A DNA stretch of 64,000 nt from JAIQFL01 sp035501495. Its GTDB lineage: Bacteria > Acidobacteriota > Terriglobia > Bryobacterales > Bryobacteraceae. The stretch covers positions 1 to 64,000 of the forward strand of contig DATJWB010000033.1 of NCBI GenBank assembly GCA_035501495.1, in the 5' to 3' direction. A model generated the notes under the pieces. That model was not told where the DNA came from. It was given only the letters and a program-made list of their open reading frames with translations, and searched no databases. Of this stretch, positions 34,803 through 44,302 are shown one piece after another; position 1 is the first letter of the stretch; each line of letters begins with the position of its first letter. The position numbers were made by a program, and so were the translations under genes.

Positions 34803-36542
34803 ATGGACTTCAAGGAGCAGCTCAAATCCTCCGTCGATATTGTCGGCGTGGTGGGCAAGTATGTGCGGTTAAAGAAGTCCGGGACCCAGCGCTACATGGG
34901 CCTGTGCCCGTTCCACCAGGAGAAGTCGCCCTCCTTCACCGTCCACGTGGTGCATCAGCTCTATAAGTGCTTTTCCTGCGGGGCCGGCGGCGACGTTTTC
35001 AAGTTCGTGATGGAGATCGAGGGCATCAGCTTTTATGAAGCCCTGAAGATGCTCGCCGAGCAGCACGGCATTCCCATGCCGAAGCGCTCGATGGTCGCCG
35101 ACGAGGAATCGAAGCTTCGCGAGGCCGTCTTTCAGATGCAGGAACTGGCGCAGCAGAGCTTTCGCGCGAGCCTCCAAGGCCCGGCAGGAGAGGCCGCGCG
35201 GGCGTATGTGGCAAGCCGCGGGCTGGCACCCGAAACCGTCGAGCAGTTCGGACTCGGTTATGCAGATCGAACCGGCCGCACGGTCCTGCGGCTTCTGGAG
35301 CAGCAGCACTTCACCCACGCTCAGCTCGAAGCCTCGGGCCTGCTGGGCAAGCGCGAGGACGGTTCCTTCTACGATTATTTTCGCAACCGCCTCATGTTTC
35401 CCATCCACAACGAATCGGGGAAAATCATCGGCTTCGGCGGCCGTGCGCTTTCGTCCGACGACAAGCCCAAGTATTTAAACTCCCCGGAAACGTCGATATA
35501 TAAGAAGAGCAGGGTGCTCTACAACCTGCATCGGGCCAAGGAGGCCATTCGAAAAGAGGACCAGGTGATTCTGGTGGAAGGCTACATGGATGCGATCGGC
35601 GTTACCGCCGCCGGGTTCCGCCCGGTGGTGGCCAGTTGCGGGACTGCCTTCGGCACGCCACAGGTGCAGTCGCTCAAGCGGTTCGCTACCAGGATCGCAG
35701 TCAATTTCGATCCGGACGGTGCGGGTGCGGACGCCGCCGAACGATCCATCAAGATCCTGCTCGAAGAGGGGATGCAGGTCCGCATCATGGAACTGGACAG
35801 CGGCCTGGATCCCGACGAATACTGCCAGGAACGCGGCGCCGCGGCCTACCAGCAGCGGCTCAATGATGCCAAGGGGTATTTCTATTGGCTGGCGGACCGG
35901 GCCCGGAAGAAATACGACATGCATACCACCGAGGGGATCGTGGCGATGCTCCAGTTTCTGATGCCCGCGGTGCAGCAGGTCTCGGACCGGCTCGAGCGCA
36001 TGGCCATCGCCAACGATCTGGCCGGCTATATCGGCGTCGATCGCGGCATGGTGCTCGACCGCTTTCTGAAGGCCGTGGCCGAGCGGCGCGAGACACCGTT
36101 CGTGCCTCCCAAAATCGAGATCCGGCCCGACGAGCGCGTCCTGCTGAACGCCCTCTTTGGCGACCAGGAAGTGTCCGCGGAAGTCATCCGGGAGCTGCGT
36201 TCCACGGACGCTCTGAATCGGCTTACGTCGCGGCGGATTTTTCAGGCCGTCATGGCGCTCGATGAATCGGGCGGGCCGTTGAGCTTCGATCAGGTGAACG
36301 CGCGGCTCGAGGAAGCCGACCAGAAGCTGCTGGCCGAAGCCGTTCTCCGCGAAGATCTCGAATACTCCCGCGAAGAGGTGTTGGCCGCCCTGGAGAGCGT
36401 TCGCCGCTCCGAGTCACACAACCGCCGTGCTGAATTGAAGACTCGCATTAAGGAATTCGAGCGCGGAGGGCGCTGGGAAGAAGCCCTCCAATTAGTGGCC
36501 GAACTGCAACAACTCGAGAGCGTTGCGAGGGGCCGCAGATGA
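34803..36542 (+). CDS. dnaG: DNA primase
   Basis: 579 residues; ATG with AAGGGG 6 nt upstream. CHC2 zinc finger: Cys35, His38, Cys56 and Cys59. TOPRIM-type core with IGFGGRALSSDDKPKYLNSPET and VILVEGYMDAIGVTAAG and the acidic NFDPDGAGADAAERS. The C-terminal part (from about 440) is the helicase-binding region. Makes primers for replication. Followed by rpoD, the usual macromolecular-synthesis pair; rpsU is absent in front. Confidence 0.96.
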   Translation: MDFKEQLKSSVDIVGVVGKYVRLKKSGTQRYMGLCPFHQEKSPSFTVHVVHQLYKCFSCGAGGDVFKFVMEIEGISFYEALKMLAEQHGIPMPKRSMVADEESKLREAVFQMQELAQQSFRASLQGPAGEAARAYVASRGLAPETVEQFGLGYADRTGRTVLRLLEQQHFTHAQLEASGLLGKREDGSFYDYFRNRLMFPIHNESGKIIGFGGRALSSDDKPKYLNSPETSIYKKSRVLYNLHRAKEAIRKEDQVILVEGYMDAIGVTAAGFRPVVASCGTAFGTPQVQSLKRFATRIAVNFDPDGAGADAAERSIKILLEEGMQVRIMELDSGLDPDEYCQERGAAAYQQRLNDAKGYFYWLADRARKKYDMHTTEGIVAMLQFLMPAVQQVSDRLERMAIANDLAGYIGVDRGMVLDRFLKAVAERRETPFVPPKIEIRPDERVLLNALFGDQEVSAEVIRELRSTDALNRLTSRRIFQAVMALDESGGPLSFDQVNARLEEADQKLLAEAVLREDLEYSREEVLAALESVRRSESHNRRAELKTRIKEFERGGRWEEALQLVAELQQLESVARGRR

Positions 36543-36633
36543 CGTCTCCGATAGCCATTCGTATGCCTGTAATGCGCCGCGCCGTGGTGTACAATGATCT
36601 GGATTCTCCTCCGCCGGGAGTACGGGGCTTCAG

Positions 36634-38319
36634 TTGGCGATAGACGACAAATACGATGGCGTCCAGCGGCTCGTGCAGCTAGGCAAGGAAAAGGGCTACG
36701 TTCTGTACGATGACGTGAATGAAGTCCTGCCCGGCGATTTGCCCGGCGGCGCCGAACTGGAGGATGTCCTCGCCGGCCTCGACGGCGCCGGAATCGAGAT
36801 TCTCGAGGAGCCCAAGGACTTCGAGAAAAAACTCGACGAGTCGGAGGAATTCATTGATCTGGAGCTGCCCCCCGGCCTCGGCGAAAAGGTCAATGATCCG
36901 GTGCGCATGTACCTCCGCGAGATGGGCACGGTTCCGCTGCTCACCCGCGAAGGAGAAGTCGAGATTGCGCGGCGCATCGAGCGCGGCCAGAACACCGTCC
37001 TGAAGTCCCTCTCCCGCACGCCGCTGGTGATCCAGGAGATCATCGCCATGGGCGAGGATATCGAGAAGGAGGCTCTTTCCGCCAGAGACCTCATCCAGAT
37101 CTCCGATCCGCTCATGACCGATGAACTGGTCGAGGAGAAGCGCCAGGAACTGTGCCGCTGCCTGGAGGAAATCGAACGTCAGTACCGCCGCGTGCTGCAG
37201 TGCCGCCAGAAACTGCAGGCCATTCCGCGGGGCATGAAGCCGAAGCAGTATCGCCATCAGTTATGGGAGATCGGGCGGCTGATCGTTCGCATTTCACGCC
37301 AGGTTCGGACCATCAAGTTTCAGAGCCCGGTCATCCGTCACCTCATCGAATGCATTCAGACCGCGGTGCAAGAGCTGAAGCCGCTCGAGAAAGAGATCGC
37401 GCGCGTTCAGCATAAGCTCGAGACCTGGCCCGGCGTGCGCGCGCAGAACATCCGCGAATTGCGGAAGGAGCAGCGCGGCTACAGTCAGCAACTGCAGCAG
37501 CAGGAGGAGCAGTTCGGAGCTTCGGCGGCCGAACTGCGGCGCTCGGTCGAGATCATCACCAAGTCGCACGAGGAGGCCGAGGCGGCCAAGAAAGAGCTCA
37601 TCGAGGCGAACCTCCGGCTGGTGGTGAGCATCGCCAAGCGGTACACCAATCGCGGTCTCCAGTTCCTCGACCTGATTCAGGAAGGCAACATCGGTCTCAT
37701 GAAGGCCGTGGATAAGTTCGAGTACCGCCGCGGCTACAAATTCTCCACCTATGCCACATGGTGGGTGCGCCAGGCCATTACGCGCGCCATCGCCGACCAG
37801 GCGCGGACCATCCGGATTCCGGTCCACATGATCGAAACGATCAACAAGCTGATCCGGACGTCCCGCCAGATGGTGCAGGAGCTTGGCCGCGAGCCGACTA
37901 ACGAGGAACTCGCCAAGCGGCTGCAGTTGCCGGTCTCCAAGGTCCGCAAGGTGCTGCGCGTGGCGCAGGAGCCCATCTCGCTCGAAACGCCCATCGGCGA
38001 AGAGGAGGAGTCCCACCTGGGAGACTTCATCGTCGATCACAACGGCATCTCGCCTTCCGACGCCGTGATCAATCTCAACCTTCGCGAGCAGACCGCGCAG
38101 GTGTTGAAGACGCTGACGCCGCGCGAAGAGAAAATCATCAAGATGAGGTTCGGCCTGGAGGACGGCAGCGAACACACCTTGGAAGAGGTAGGCCAGAATT
38201 TCGCGGTCACCCGCGAACGCATCCGCCAGATCGAGGCAAAGGCGCTGCGCAAACTGCGCCACCCCAGCCGCAGCCACCGCCTGCGGGCATTCCTCGAGAA
38301 CGGAACACGCGGAGTCTAG
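36634..38319 (+). CDS. rpoD: Primary sigma factor (sigma-70, RpoD)
   Basis: 561 residues from a TTG at 36634. Region 1.1-like start, region 1.2 (DPVRMYLREMGTVPLLTREGE), a non-conserved helical insert (about 150-300), regions 2.1-2.4 (EANLRLVVSIAKRYTNRGLQ, DLIQEGNIGLMKAVDKFEY, YATWWVRQAITRAIADQ), region 3, and region 4 with VTRERIRQIEAKALRKLRHP. Directs housekeeping transcription. 91 bp after dnaG. The start is supported only by a weak GGGG site. Confidence 0.96.
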   Translation: MAIDDKYDGVQRLVQLGKEKGYVLYDDVNEVLPGDLPGGAELEDVLAGLDGAGIEILEEPKDFEKKLDESEEFIDLELPPGLGEKVNDPVRMYLREMGTVPLLTREGEVEIARRIERGQNTVLKSLSRTPLVIQEIIAMGEDIEKEALSARDLIQISDPLMTDELVEEKRQELCRCLEEIERQYRRVLQCRQKLQAIPRGMKPKQYRHQLWEIGRLIVRISRQVRTIKFQSPVIRHLIECIQTAVQELKPLEKEIARVQHKLETWPGVRAQNIRELRKEQRGYSQQLQQQEEQFGASAAELRRSVEIITKSHEEAEAAKKELIEANLRLVVSIAKRYTNRGLQFLDLIQEGNIGLMKAVDKFEYRRGYKFSTYATWWVRQAITRAIADQARTIRIPVHMIETINKLIRTSRQMVQELGREPTNEELAKRLQLPVSKVRKVLRVAQEPISLETPIGEEEESHLGDFIVDHNGISPSDAVINLNLREQTAQVLKTLTPREEKIIKMRFGLEDGSEHTLEEVGQNFAVTRERIRQIEAKALRKLRHPSRSHRLRAFLENGTRGV

Positions 38320-38321
38320 AC

Positions 38322-38433
38322 GCCCAGGCACTCCTGCCTGTACCCATGGGCCCCGTCGGCCCACCGAAATTCATGAAAACCCGCCGGTCTTCGGGCGCGC
38401 CCCGGCTCATCGGGGCGGTTGTCGGGCGTGCAC
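38322..38433 (+). repeat. Composite dispersed repeat (family A split by the 61-bp repeat)
   Basis: The left part, GCCCAGGCACTCCTGCCTG (38322-38340), and right part, CCCGGCTCATCGGGGCGG to GTGCAC (38401-38433), match the two halves of family A (compare 12063-12126). Between them lies the 61-bp repeat (38341-38402) that also occurs at 5639-5699. It fills the gap between rpoD and the fumarylacetoacetase gene. Confidence 0.7.
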
Positions 38434-38486
38434 AGTGTCGCTGTCGGCGAATGGGTTTTCGAGGCTGCAGGAGAGTAGCATCAAGT

Positions 38487-39728
38487 ATGCTCGACCGCAC
38501 CCACGACCCAGCCCTCCAAAGCTGGGTCGATTCAGCCAACCTGCCCGGCACCGACTTCCCCATTCAAAACCTGCCGTTCGCGACCTTTCGCCGTGCGAGC
38601 GGCCCGCCGGCTGTCGGAGTGGCGATCGGCGATCAGGTGCTCGATGTCACTCGCGCATTCCACATCGATTCGATCCATTCGCTCCTGTCGATGACACGGG
38701 CCGCGCGCGCGGACCTGCGCCGCGAGATCAGCAGCTTTTTGTCACGGCCTTCCCCGGGCGGCGAGTCCCTGCTCACACCTCTGCAGGCAGTCGAACTTCT
38801 CCTGCCTTGCGAGATTCGCGATTATACGGATTTCTACGCGTCCATTCACCACGCTACCAACGTCGGAAGTATGTTTCGTCCGGATCACCCGCTGCTGCCG
38901 AATTACAAGTGGGTGCCGGTGGCTTACCACGGGCGCGCCTCTTCCGTGGCAGTCAGCGGCACGCCGGTCCGGAGGCCCTGGGGCCAGATCGCCGGGAGCC
39001 CCGCCGGCCCGCCGGTCTACGCGCCCACTCGCCGGCTGGACTACGAACTGGAATTGGGTGCATTCACCGGCCCCGGCAACGAAATGGGAGTGCCGATTCC
39101 CATCAGCGGCGCCGCCCGCCACCTGGTGGGTGTTTGCCTGCTCAACGACTGGTCGTCACGCGACATTCAATCCTGGGAATACCAGCCGCTTGGCCCGTTC
39201 CTCTCCAAAAGCTTTGCGACCTCCATCTCACCTTGGATCGTGACCATGGAGGCGCTCGAGCCGTTTCGATGTGCCGGCGACCCGCGGCCCGATTCCGACC
39301 CTCATCCGCTGCCGCATCTGACCCCGGCCGAGCCGTCGGCATTCGACATCACGCTCGAGGTCTGGCTGCGCACGGCGCGGCTGTCCTCCCCCGTGCGGGT
39401 AAGCAGCGGCAACTTCCGCTCGATGTATTGGAGCCTGGCGCAGATGGTCGCGCACCACACGTCGAACGGATGTCCCCTTCGCGCCGGGTCGCTGATCGGC
39501 AGCGGGACAGTTTCGGGGCCGGAGAAGTCGAGCCGGGGCTGCCTGCTGGAGATGACGTGGCGCGGCACGGAGCCGCTTTCCCTGCCGTCCGGCGAAACGC
39601 GGCAGTTCCTGGACGACGGCGATGAAGTAATCCTGCGCGGGTGGTGCGAGGCCCCCGGATTCCGGCGGATCGGGCTGGGCGAATGCCGGGGCATAGTGCT
39701 GGCGGCACAGGCCGCGGCCTCCGCCTGA
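38487..39728 (+). CDS. fahA: Fumarylacetoacetase
   Basis: 413 residues from the ATG of MLDRTHDPALQSWVDSAN; the frame is open upstream through the repeat, which is not coding. An N-terminal SH3-like domain is followed by the FAH barrel with DYTDFYASIHHATNVGSMFR, the metal site around DYELELGAF, and LNDWSSRDIQSWEYQPLGPF. Last step of tyrosine/homogentisate breakdown: fumarylacetoacetate to fumarate and acetoacetate. No other gene of that pathway is nearby. Confidence 0.93.
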   Translation: MLDRTHDPALQSWVDSANLPGTDFPIQNLPFATFRRASGPPAVGVAIGDQVLDVTRAFHIDSIHSLLSMTRAARADLRREISSFLSRPSPGGESLLTPLQAVELLLPCEIRDYTDFYASIHHATNVGSMFRPDHPLLPNYKWVPVAYHGRASSVAVSGTPVRRPWGQIAGSPAGPPVYAPTRRLDYELELGAFTGPGNEMGVPIPISGAARHLVGVCLLNDWSSRDIQSWEYQPLGPFLSKSFATSISPWIVTMEALEPFRCAGDPRPDSDPHPLPHLTPAEPSAFDITLEVWLRTARLSSPVRVSSGNFRSMYWSLAQMVAHHTSNGCPLRAGSLIGSGTVSGPEKSSRGCLLEMTWRGTEPLSLPSGETRQFLDDGDEVILRGWCEAPGFRRIGLGECRGIVLAAQAAASA

Positions 39729-39731
39729 GCC

Positions 39732-40670
39732 TCATTTCGACACCGCATGGCCCTTTACATAGTCGCCGACTTCATCTTTGGGCGGCCCGATGTAGTGGAA
39801 CTGCTCGGCGTATTTCAGCCCGTACCGGCTCCCGATCGCGGCATCGCGCGAGAGCACAAACTGGCGAATATACTCGCGGTTCGCGGTCCGGTCGTCGTTG
39901 CCCAGGAGCGGCAGAGATTGTCCCCTCTCGGCCAGTGATTTTCGCAGCCGGGAGCCGTTGATGCCCGCGGGTCCCTGCGTCACGTTCACGAGGTTGACGT
40001 CGATCTTCCGCTCCGCGGTCGAAGAGATATCCACCACGCGGTTGACCCGCTGGTCGAATCGCGCGTAATAGTATTTTTCGCGTACGGCATGCGGCTTCAG
40101 GCCGGCCGCGAAGTGCTCCGGATAGTCCTTGTCGCCGGCGGCCATCCAGGCGGCGGCCTCCACGCATGCCGCGGTCACGTAGTGGTCGGGGTTCTCCTCG
40201 TAGTGCGCCCACGGATCGTAGGAGATCACGGTGTCCACCTGGAGCAGCCGGAACAGGAAAATCAGCCTTCCGCGCAACTCCGGGCGAGAGGTGCCGTCCA
40301 TGTTGTGGTTGGGGTAGTTCAGGTTGAAGACGCTCTTCAGCCCCAAGGCTCGCGCCACTTCGGCGTTGTCCTTCTCGTTTGCGGGTACCACCTCGCCGGT
40401 CGTCCCCGCGCCCGCGGAATCGTCGTTCGTGGTTCGAATCAGGTGGCCAGTGTATCCTTCTTCTAACAACTTGGCCACCGTGCCCGCGGCGAACAGAGGA
40501 ATGTCGTCGCAATGCGGCTGAATTGCGGCGAGCACCTTGCCCGCATGGGGCTTTCCAGGTACGGCCCGCTCGATCACCAGGTCGCCGTGAGCGGAGTATT
40601 CCACCTGTCCCCGCAAGCCGGGCAGGCAGCAGGATGCGATCGCGGAGCCAATGAAGGTTCGTCGGTTCAT
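39732..40670 (-). CDS. PIG-L/LmbE-family deacetylase, Tat-exported
   Basis: 312 residues. A twin-arginine start (NRRTFIGSA) suggests export. PIG-L motif: AIQPHCDDIPLFAAGT, a variant of the usual HPDD, then RTTNDDSAG and the metal-binding histidine segment near HYVTAACVEAA. Known members remove N-acetyl groups from sugars or similar substrates with zinc. Convergent with fahA, 3 bp apart. Confidence 0.87.
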   Translation of the reverse strand: MNRRTFIGSAIASCCLPGLRGQVEYSAHGDLVIERAVPGKPHAGKVLAAIQPHCDDIPLFAAGTVAKLLEEGYTGHLIRTTNDDSAGAGTTGEVVPANEKDNAEVARALGLKSVFNLNYPNHNMDGTSRPELRGRLIFLFRLLQVDTVISYDPWAHYEENPDHYVTAACVEAAAWMAAGDKDYPEHFAAGLKPHAVREKYYYARFDQRVNRVVDISSTAERKIDVNLVNVTQGPAGINGSRLRKSLAERGQSLPLLGNDDRTANREYIRQFVLSRDAAIGSRYGLKYAEQFHYIGPPKDEVGDYVKGHAVSK

Positions 40671-40799
40671 GGCCGATGATCATACGGGGAATCCGGCCCG
40701 AAGGCAAATGCGGCTGACCTCCCGGCAGGTAACATGTGTTTATGGTGCTCCGACCGTGTTATACTTCGACTCCGTAGAATCGGAAAGCGAGGGCTTTAT

Positions 40800-41282
40800 A
40801 TGGCATTTTGTGCATCGTGTGGTGCCCCGGTCGAAGGTCGCTTTTGTGCGAAGTGCGGCAGTGCGGTAGCCGCCGGTTCCCCGCCGGCAGGCTCTGGGGT
40901 TCCCCAGCCGCAGCCCGGTCCGCAGCCGATGGTTGCATCGGCTCCCATGGCCGACAACGTGGCTTCCGCCCTGTGTTACGCGGTAGGGCTGATCACTGGC
41001 GTGATTTTCCTGGTGTTAGCGCCCTACAACCAGAATCGGACGGTTCGATTCCACGCGTTTCAGTCCATCTTTTACCACGTGGCGTGCATCATTGTGGGCA
41101 TCGTCTTCTCGATCGTGTTGGGGATTATCCTGGCGATCCTGCATCTCGGGATTCTGTCAATCCTGGGCAACCTGGTGTGGCTGGCGTTCTTCCTGGGCTG
41201 GCTTTACCTGATCATCTCCGCCTACCAGGGCAAGACCGTCGTCCTGCCCATTATTGGACCGCTTGCGCAAAAGCAAGCCTGA
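40800..41282 (+). CDS. Zinc-ribbon membrane protein (DUF4870-like)
   Basis: 160 residues from the ATG at 40800. N-terminal double zinc ribbon CASCG and CAKCG (residues about 4-20), a Pro/Gln linker, then a membrane domain of about three or four helices (NVASALCYAVGLITGVIFLV, HVACIIVGIVFSIVLGIILA, and a last helix). The layout matches the DUF4870-type proteins with an N-terminal ribbon. Function unknown. Confidence 0.8.
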   Translation: MAFCASCGAPVEGRFCAKCGSAVAAGSPPAGSGVPQPQPGPQPMVASAPMADNVASALCYAVGLITGVIFLVLAPYNQNRTVRFHAFQSIFYHVACIIVGIVFSIVLGIILAILHLGILSILGNLVWLAFFLGWLYLIISAYQGKTVVLPIIGPLAQKQA

Positions 41283-41310
41283 GCAACAAAACAGGGGTGT
41301 TGCGCGTCTG

Positions 41311-42312
41311 ATGATTGTGACGCGAATTCTGGTGATAGCGGGGTTGGTGTGTGCCGCTGCGGCACAGGCGCCCATAATCGGCGACATCAACTTCTACGGC
41401 CTCCACAAGATCTCTGCCGAGCACATCCTCGGTGCCTTGAAGATCAGGACCGGAGACCCGATTCCACCCTCAAAAGGCGACCTGGAGGAGGCCCTCGACA
41501 GAATCTCGAGCGTGGCCGAAGGCCGCGTGGAGGCGGTGTGCTGTGAAGGCCCGCGGGCTGCCCTGTTTATCGGGATCGAAGAGCGGGGCGTTCCCCATAC
41601 GGCGTTCCACTCGGAGCCGACCGGCAACGCCGCGTTGCCCCAGGAATTGCGCGACTCCTATCAGGAATTCGTGTCTGCGGTCGCCCGGGCCGCCATGCGC
41701 GGCGAAACCGCGGAAGATCTGACGGCGGGGCACCCCATGATGAGCGATGCGGCCGCCCGGGCGTACGTGCCCCGGTTCGTTGCCTTCGCCGGCAGCCACT
41801 TGAGCGAACTGCGGGACGTGCTGCGTAATTCCGCGGAAGCCGACCAGCGCGCGGTTGCCGCCGCCGCGATCGATTACGCGCCCAACAAAAAGGAAATCGT
41901 CGGCGATTTGCAGTATGCGGTCCAGGACCCGGACGAGGCGGTCCGCGCCAATGCCATACGGTCGCTGACGGCCATCGCGGTGCTCGCCAACCAGCAGCCG
42001 AGACTCGCAATCCGCGTCGAGCCTACCTGGTTCATCGAGCTGCTGAACTCCATCGTGCTGAGCGACCGCATGGAATCGGTCAAAGCATTGCTGACTCTGA
42101 CGGATCACGGGGACAAGGCCGTGCTGGCGGAAGTCCGCGAGCGGGCGCTCCCGGCTCTCGTGGAGATGGCCCGCTGGAAGACACCGCGCTATGCCTTGCC
42201 TCCGTTTCTGCTGTTGGGCCGGGTTGCCGGGCTCGCCGACGATCAGATTCTGAAGAACTGGCAGAACGCGGATTTGGAAACCGTGATCGGGAAGGCCACC
42301 CGGAAAAGGTAG
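41311..42312 (+). CDS. Secreted protein with POTRA-like start and HEAT-like repeats
   Basis: 333 residues from the ATG at 41311. Signal peptide (VTRILVIAGLVCAAAAQA), then a segment resembling a POTRA domain of the BamA/ShlB type (IGDINFYGLHKISAEHILGA, IPPSKGDLEEALDRISSV), then helical repeats (about 150-330) such as QDPDEAVRANAIRSLTAIAV, like HEAT repeats. A single POTRA joined to HEAT repeats without a barrel is unusual. Likely periplasmic and protein-binding. Confidence 0.65.
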   Translation: MIVTRILVIAGLVCAAAAQAPIIGDINFYGLHKISAEHILGALKIRTGDPIPPSKGDLEEALDRISSVAEGRVEAVCCEGPRAALFIGIEERGVPHTAFHSEPTGNAALPQELRDSYQEFVSAVARAAMRGETAEDLTAGHPMMSDAAARAYVPRFVAFAGSHLSELRDVLRNSAEADQRAVAAAAIDYAPNKKEIVGDLQYAVQDPDEAVRANAIRSLTAIAVLANQQPRLAIRVEPTWFIELLNSIVLSDRMESVKALLTLTDHGDKAVLAEVRERALPALVEMARWKTPRYALPPFLLLGRVAGLADDQILKNWQNADLETVIGKATRKR

Positions 42313-42349
42313 GAAATAGGCTGTAGCTTATAATTGAGTTGGACCCTCC

Positions 42350-43282
42350 ATGGGACTCACCAGACGGCAGCTTCTTGCAGGAACTGCGGCGGGCGGCCCG
42401 CTTGCCCTCGCGCAGTTCCGTGCGGGCAACGGCCCCAAGGTGAGAACGTCTCCCGCCGTCTGCCTCTATTCTCAGGTTCTGATCAAGGTGCCGTATGACG
42501 AGCTCGGCCGCATTCTGCAAAGCCTGGGCGTGGATGGCTGCGATCTCTCGGTGCAGGCCGGCGGGCACGTTCTGCCGGAACAGTCGGCGGTCGACCTGAT
42601 GCGCGCCGTGGAGGCGGTCACGGGCGTTGGGTTGGATGTCCCGGTCATCACCACCGCATATACCAGCCTGGCCGACCCCACGATCCGCAATGTGGCAGGC
42701 ATCGCCGGAGAGATGGGTGTGCCGGTTTTCAAAGCCGGCCACTGGAAATACCCGCCAGGAGCGGAGATCGAAGCGCGCCTGGCCGAAGTCCAGCGCGACC
42801 TGTCGGGCCTGGCCGCACTGGCGAGAGCCGTCAATATGGCGCTGGCGATTCCCAATCTCGCCGGCGATAACGTCGGCGAAGCCGTGTGGGACATCAACAT
42901 GATGATCCGCGGCACCGACCCGCGAACGGTGGGGTATGATTTCGACATCGGCTCGGCAACCGCCGAAGGCGGCATGGGAGGCTGGGCGATCGCACTGCGC
43001 CTCGCACTGCCGCGTCTGAAGATGGTGACCGCGCGCGATTTCATCTGGACGAAGGATGCCAATGGGGCCTGGAGCATGACGCCTTGCCCCCTGGGGGAAG
43101 GCATGGTGGACTGGACGAAGTTCTTCGGGATGCTGGCTCGCGCCAGGTTCACCGGTCCGGTCTCCATCCAGATGGACTATCGACCTAAAGATGAACTATC
43201 GGCGATCCGGCACGATGTGGATTTTATCCGGAAGCAGGTGAATGCCGCGTACGGGCTGGGGAACTCGGGCAGCCGGGGCTAA
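42350..43282 (+). CDS. Xylose isomerase-like TIM-barrel protein, exported
   Basis: 310 residues with a twin-arginine-like start (LTRRQLLAGTAAGG). The body resembles sugar phosphate isomerase/epimerase barrels (CDLSVQAGGHVLPEQS, DFDIGSATAEGG, TARDFIWTKD, MDYRPKDELSAI). Exported members of this family are frequent in Acidobacteria and Planctomycetes. Substrate not known. The DUF4159 gene follows after 29 bp. Confidence 0.78.
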   Translation: MGLTRRQLLAGTAAGGPLALAQFRAGNGPKVRTSPAVCLYSQVLIKVPYDELGRILQSLGVDGCDLSVQAGGHVLPEQSAVDLMRAVEAVTGVGLDVPVITTAYTSLADPTIRNVAGIAGEMGVPVFKAGHWKYPPGAEIEARLAEVQRDLSGLAALARAVNMALAIPNLAGDNVGEAVWDINMMIRGTDPRTVGYDFDIGSATAEGGMGGWAIALRLALPRLKMVTARDFIWTKDANGAWSMTPCPLGEGMVDWTKFFGMLARARFTGPVSIQMDYRPKDELSAIRHDVDFIRKQVNAAYGLGNSGSRG

Positions 43283-43311
43283 AAGTTTCGGCGGGAAGGG
43301 AGCGCCGAAGG

Positions 43312-44181
43312 ATGACTTCTCAGAGAGCCTGGTGGTGGAGGCTGGGATTGGGGCTGGCTCTGGTCAGCGGCGCAGTGTACGCCTTCCAAAGGCCTTTCCG
43401 CGTCTACCCCAGCCTCGAGGGGTACGACAACATCCCGTTGCCGCCCGATTATCTGGAGCCCGGCGAATGGGTACAGGCCCGTCTGATGTATCCGAATCAT
43501 CCCAACAGCATCCTGTTCGGGTTCGGCGGCTACGGCCGGCGCGGCCGCTTCGGGGACTGGCGCGAAGGGGGCACCAGTTGGACCCAGGATTATCCGAGGG
43601 CCGACCGCCACTTCGCGCAGGCCGTCAGGCGCCTGACCCGCGTTCACGCCCGATCGTCGGAACAGCCCGCCAATCCCGATGAGCTGGATGACTTCTTCAA
43701 CTGGCCCTGGATGGTGGCCGGCGAGATGGGCGATTGGAAGCTGACTCCGGAGCAGGTGAAGACCGTTCGGGAATACCTGCTGCGGGGCGGCTTCATCTAT
43801 ATGGACGACTTCTGGGGACCGGAGGAGTGGGACCGTTTCGACGAAAGCATGAAGGCCATCTTTCCCGAACGGCAGATCGTGGAAATCGAAGATGCCGACC
43901 CCATCTTCCACACGGTCTACGACCTCCACGACCGCTATCAAGTGCTGGGACAGTGGTCCCTGCGCGGCGGCGGAGGCTGGATGGCACAGCGCGCTGTCGG
44001 AACGGTGGCGCACTGGCGCGGCATCTATGACGATAAAGGCCGCCTGATGGTGACGATGTCGTTTAACTCCGATATCGGTGACTCCTGGGAATGGGCCGAC
44101 GACCCCCGCTATCCGGAACGATACTCGGCGCTCGGCATCCGGCTGGGGGTGAACTACGTCGTCTACGCCATGACCCACTAG
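43312..44181 (+). CDS. DUF4159 domain protein, exported
   Basis: 289 residues with an N-terminal signal or anchor helix. DUF4159 signatures: WTQDYPRADRHFAQAVRRLT, LLRGGFIYMDDFWGPEEW and ALGIRLGVNYVVYAMTH. The fold resembles a glutamine-amidotransferase-like domain in other DUF4159 proteins; function not established. Likely co-transcribed with the TIM-barrel gene. Confidence 0.85.
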   Translation: MTSQRAWWWRLGLGLALVSGAVYAFQRPFRVYPSLEGYDNIPLPPDYLEPGEWVQARLMYPNHPNSILFGFGGYGRRGRFGDWREGGTSWTQDYPRADRHFAQAVRRLTRVHARSSEQPANPDELDDFFNWPWMVAGEMGDWKLTPEQVKTVREYLLRGGFIYMDDFWGPEEWDRFDESMKAIFPERQIVEIEDADPIFHTVYDLHDRYQVLGQWSLRGGGGWMAQRAVGTVAHWRGIYDDKGRLMVTMSFNSDIGDSWEWADDPRYPERYSALGIRLGVNYVVYAMTH

Positions 44182-44302
44182 TCTGAACCGTCTCCGCTTC
44201 TGATCGTCACGCTGGCGTATCTCTAATCACATCCAGTGGTGATGTTTCGCCCGTTTAACCTCCAAACAAATCGCGGCCAACCCGGATCCCTATCTGTGAG
44301 AT

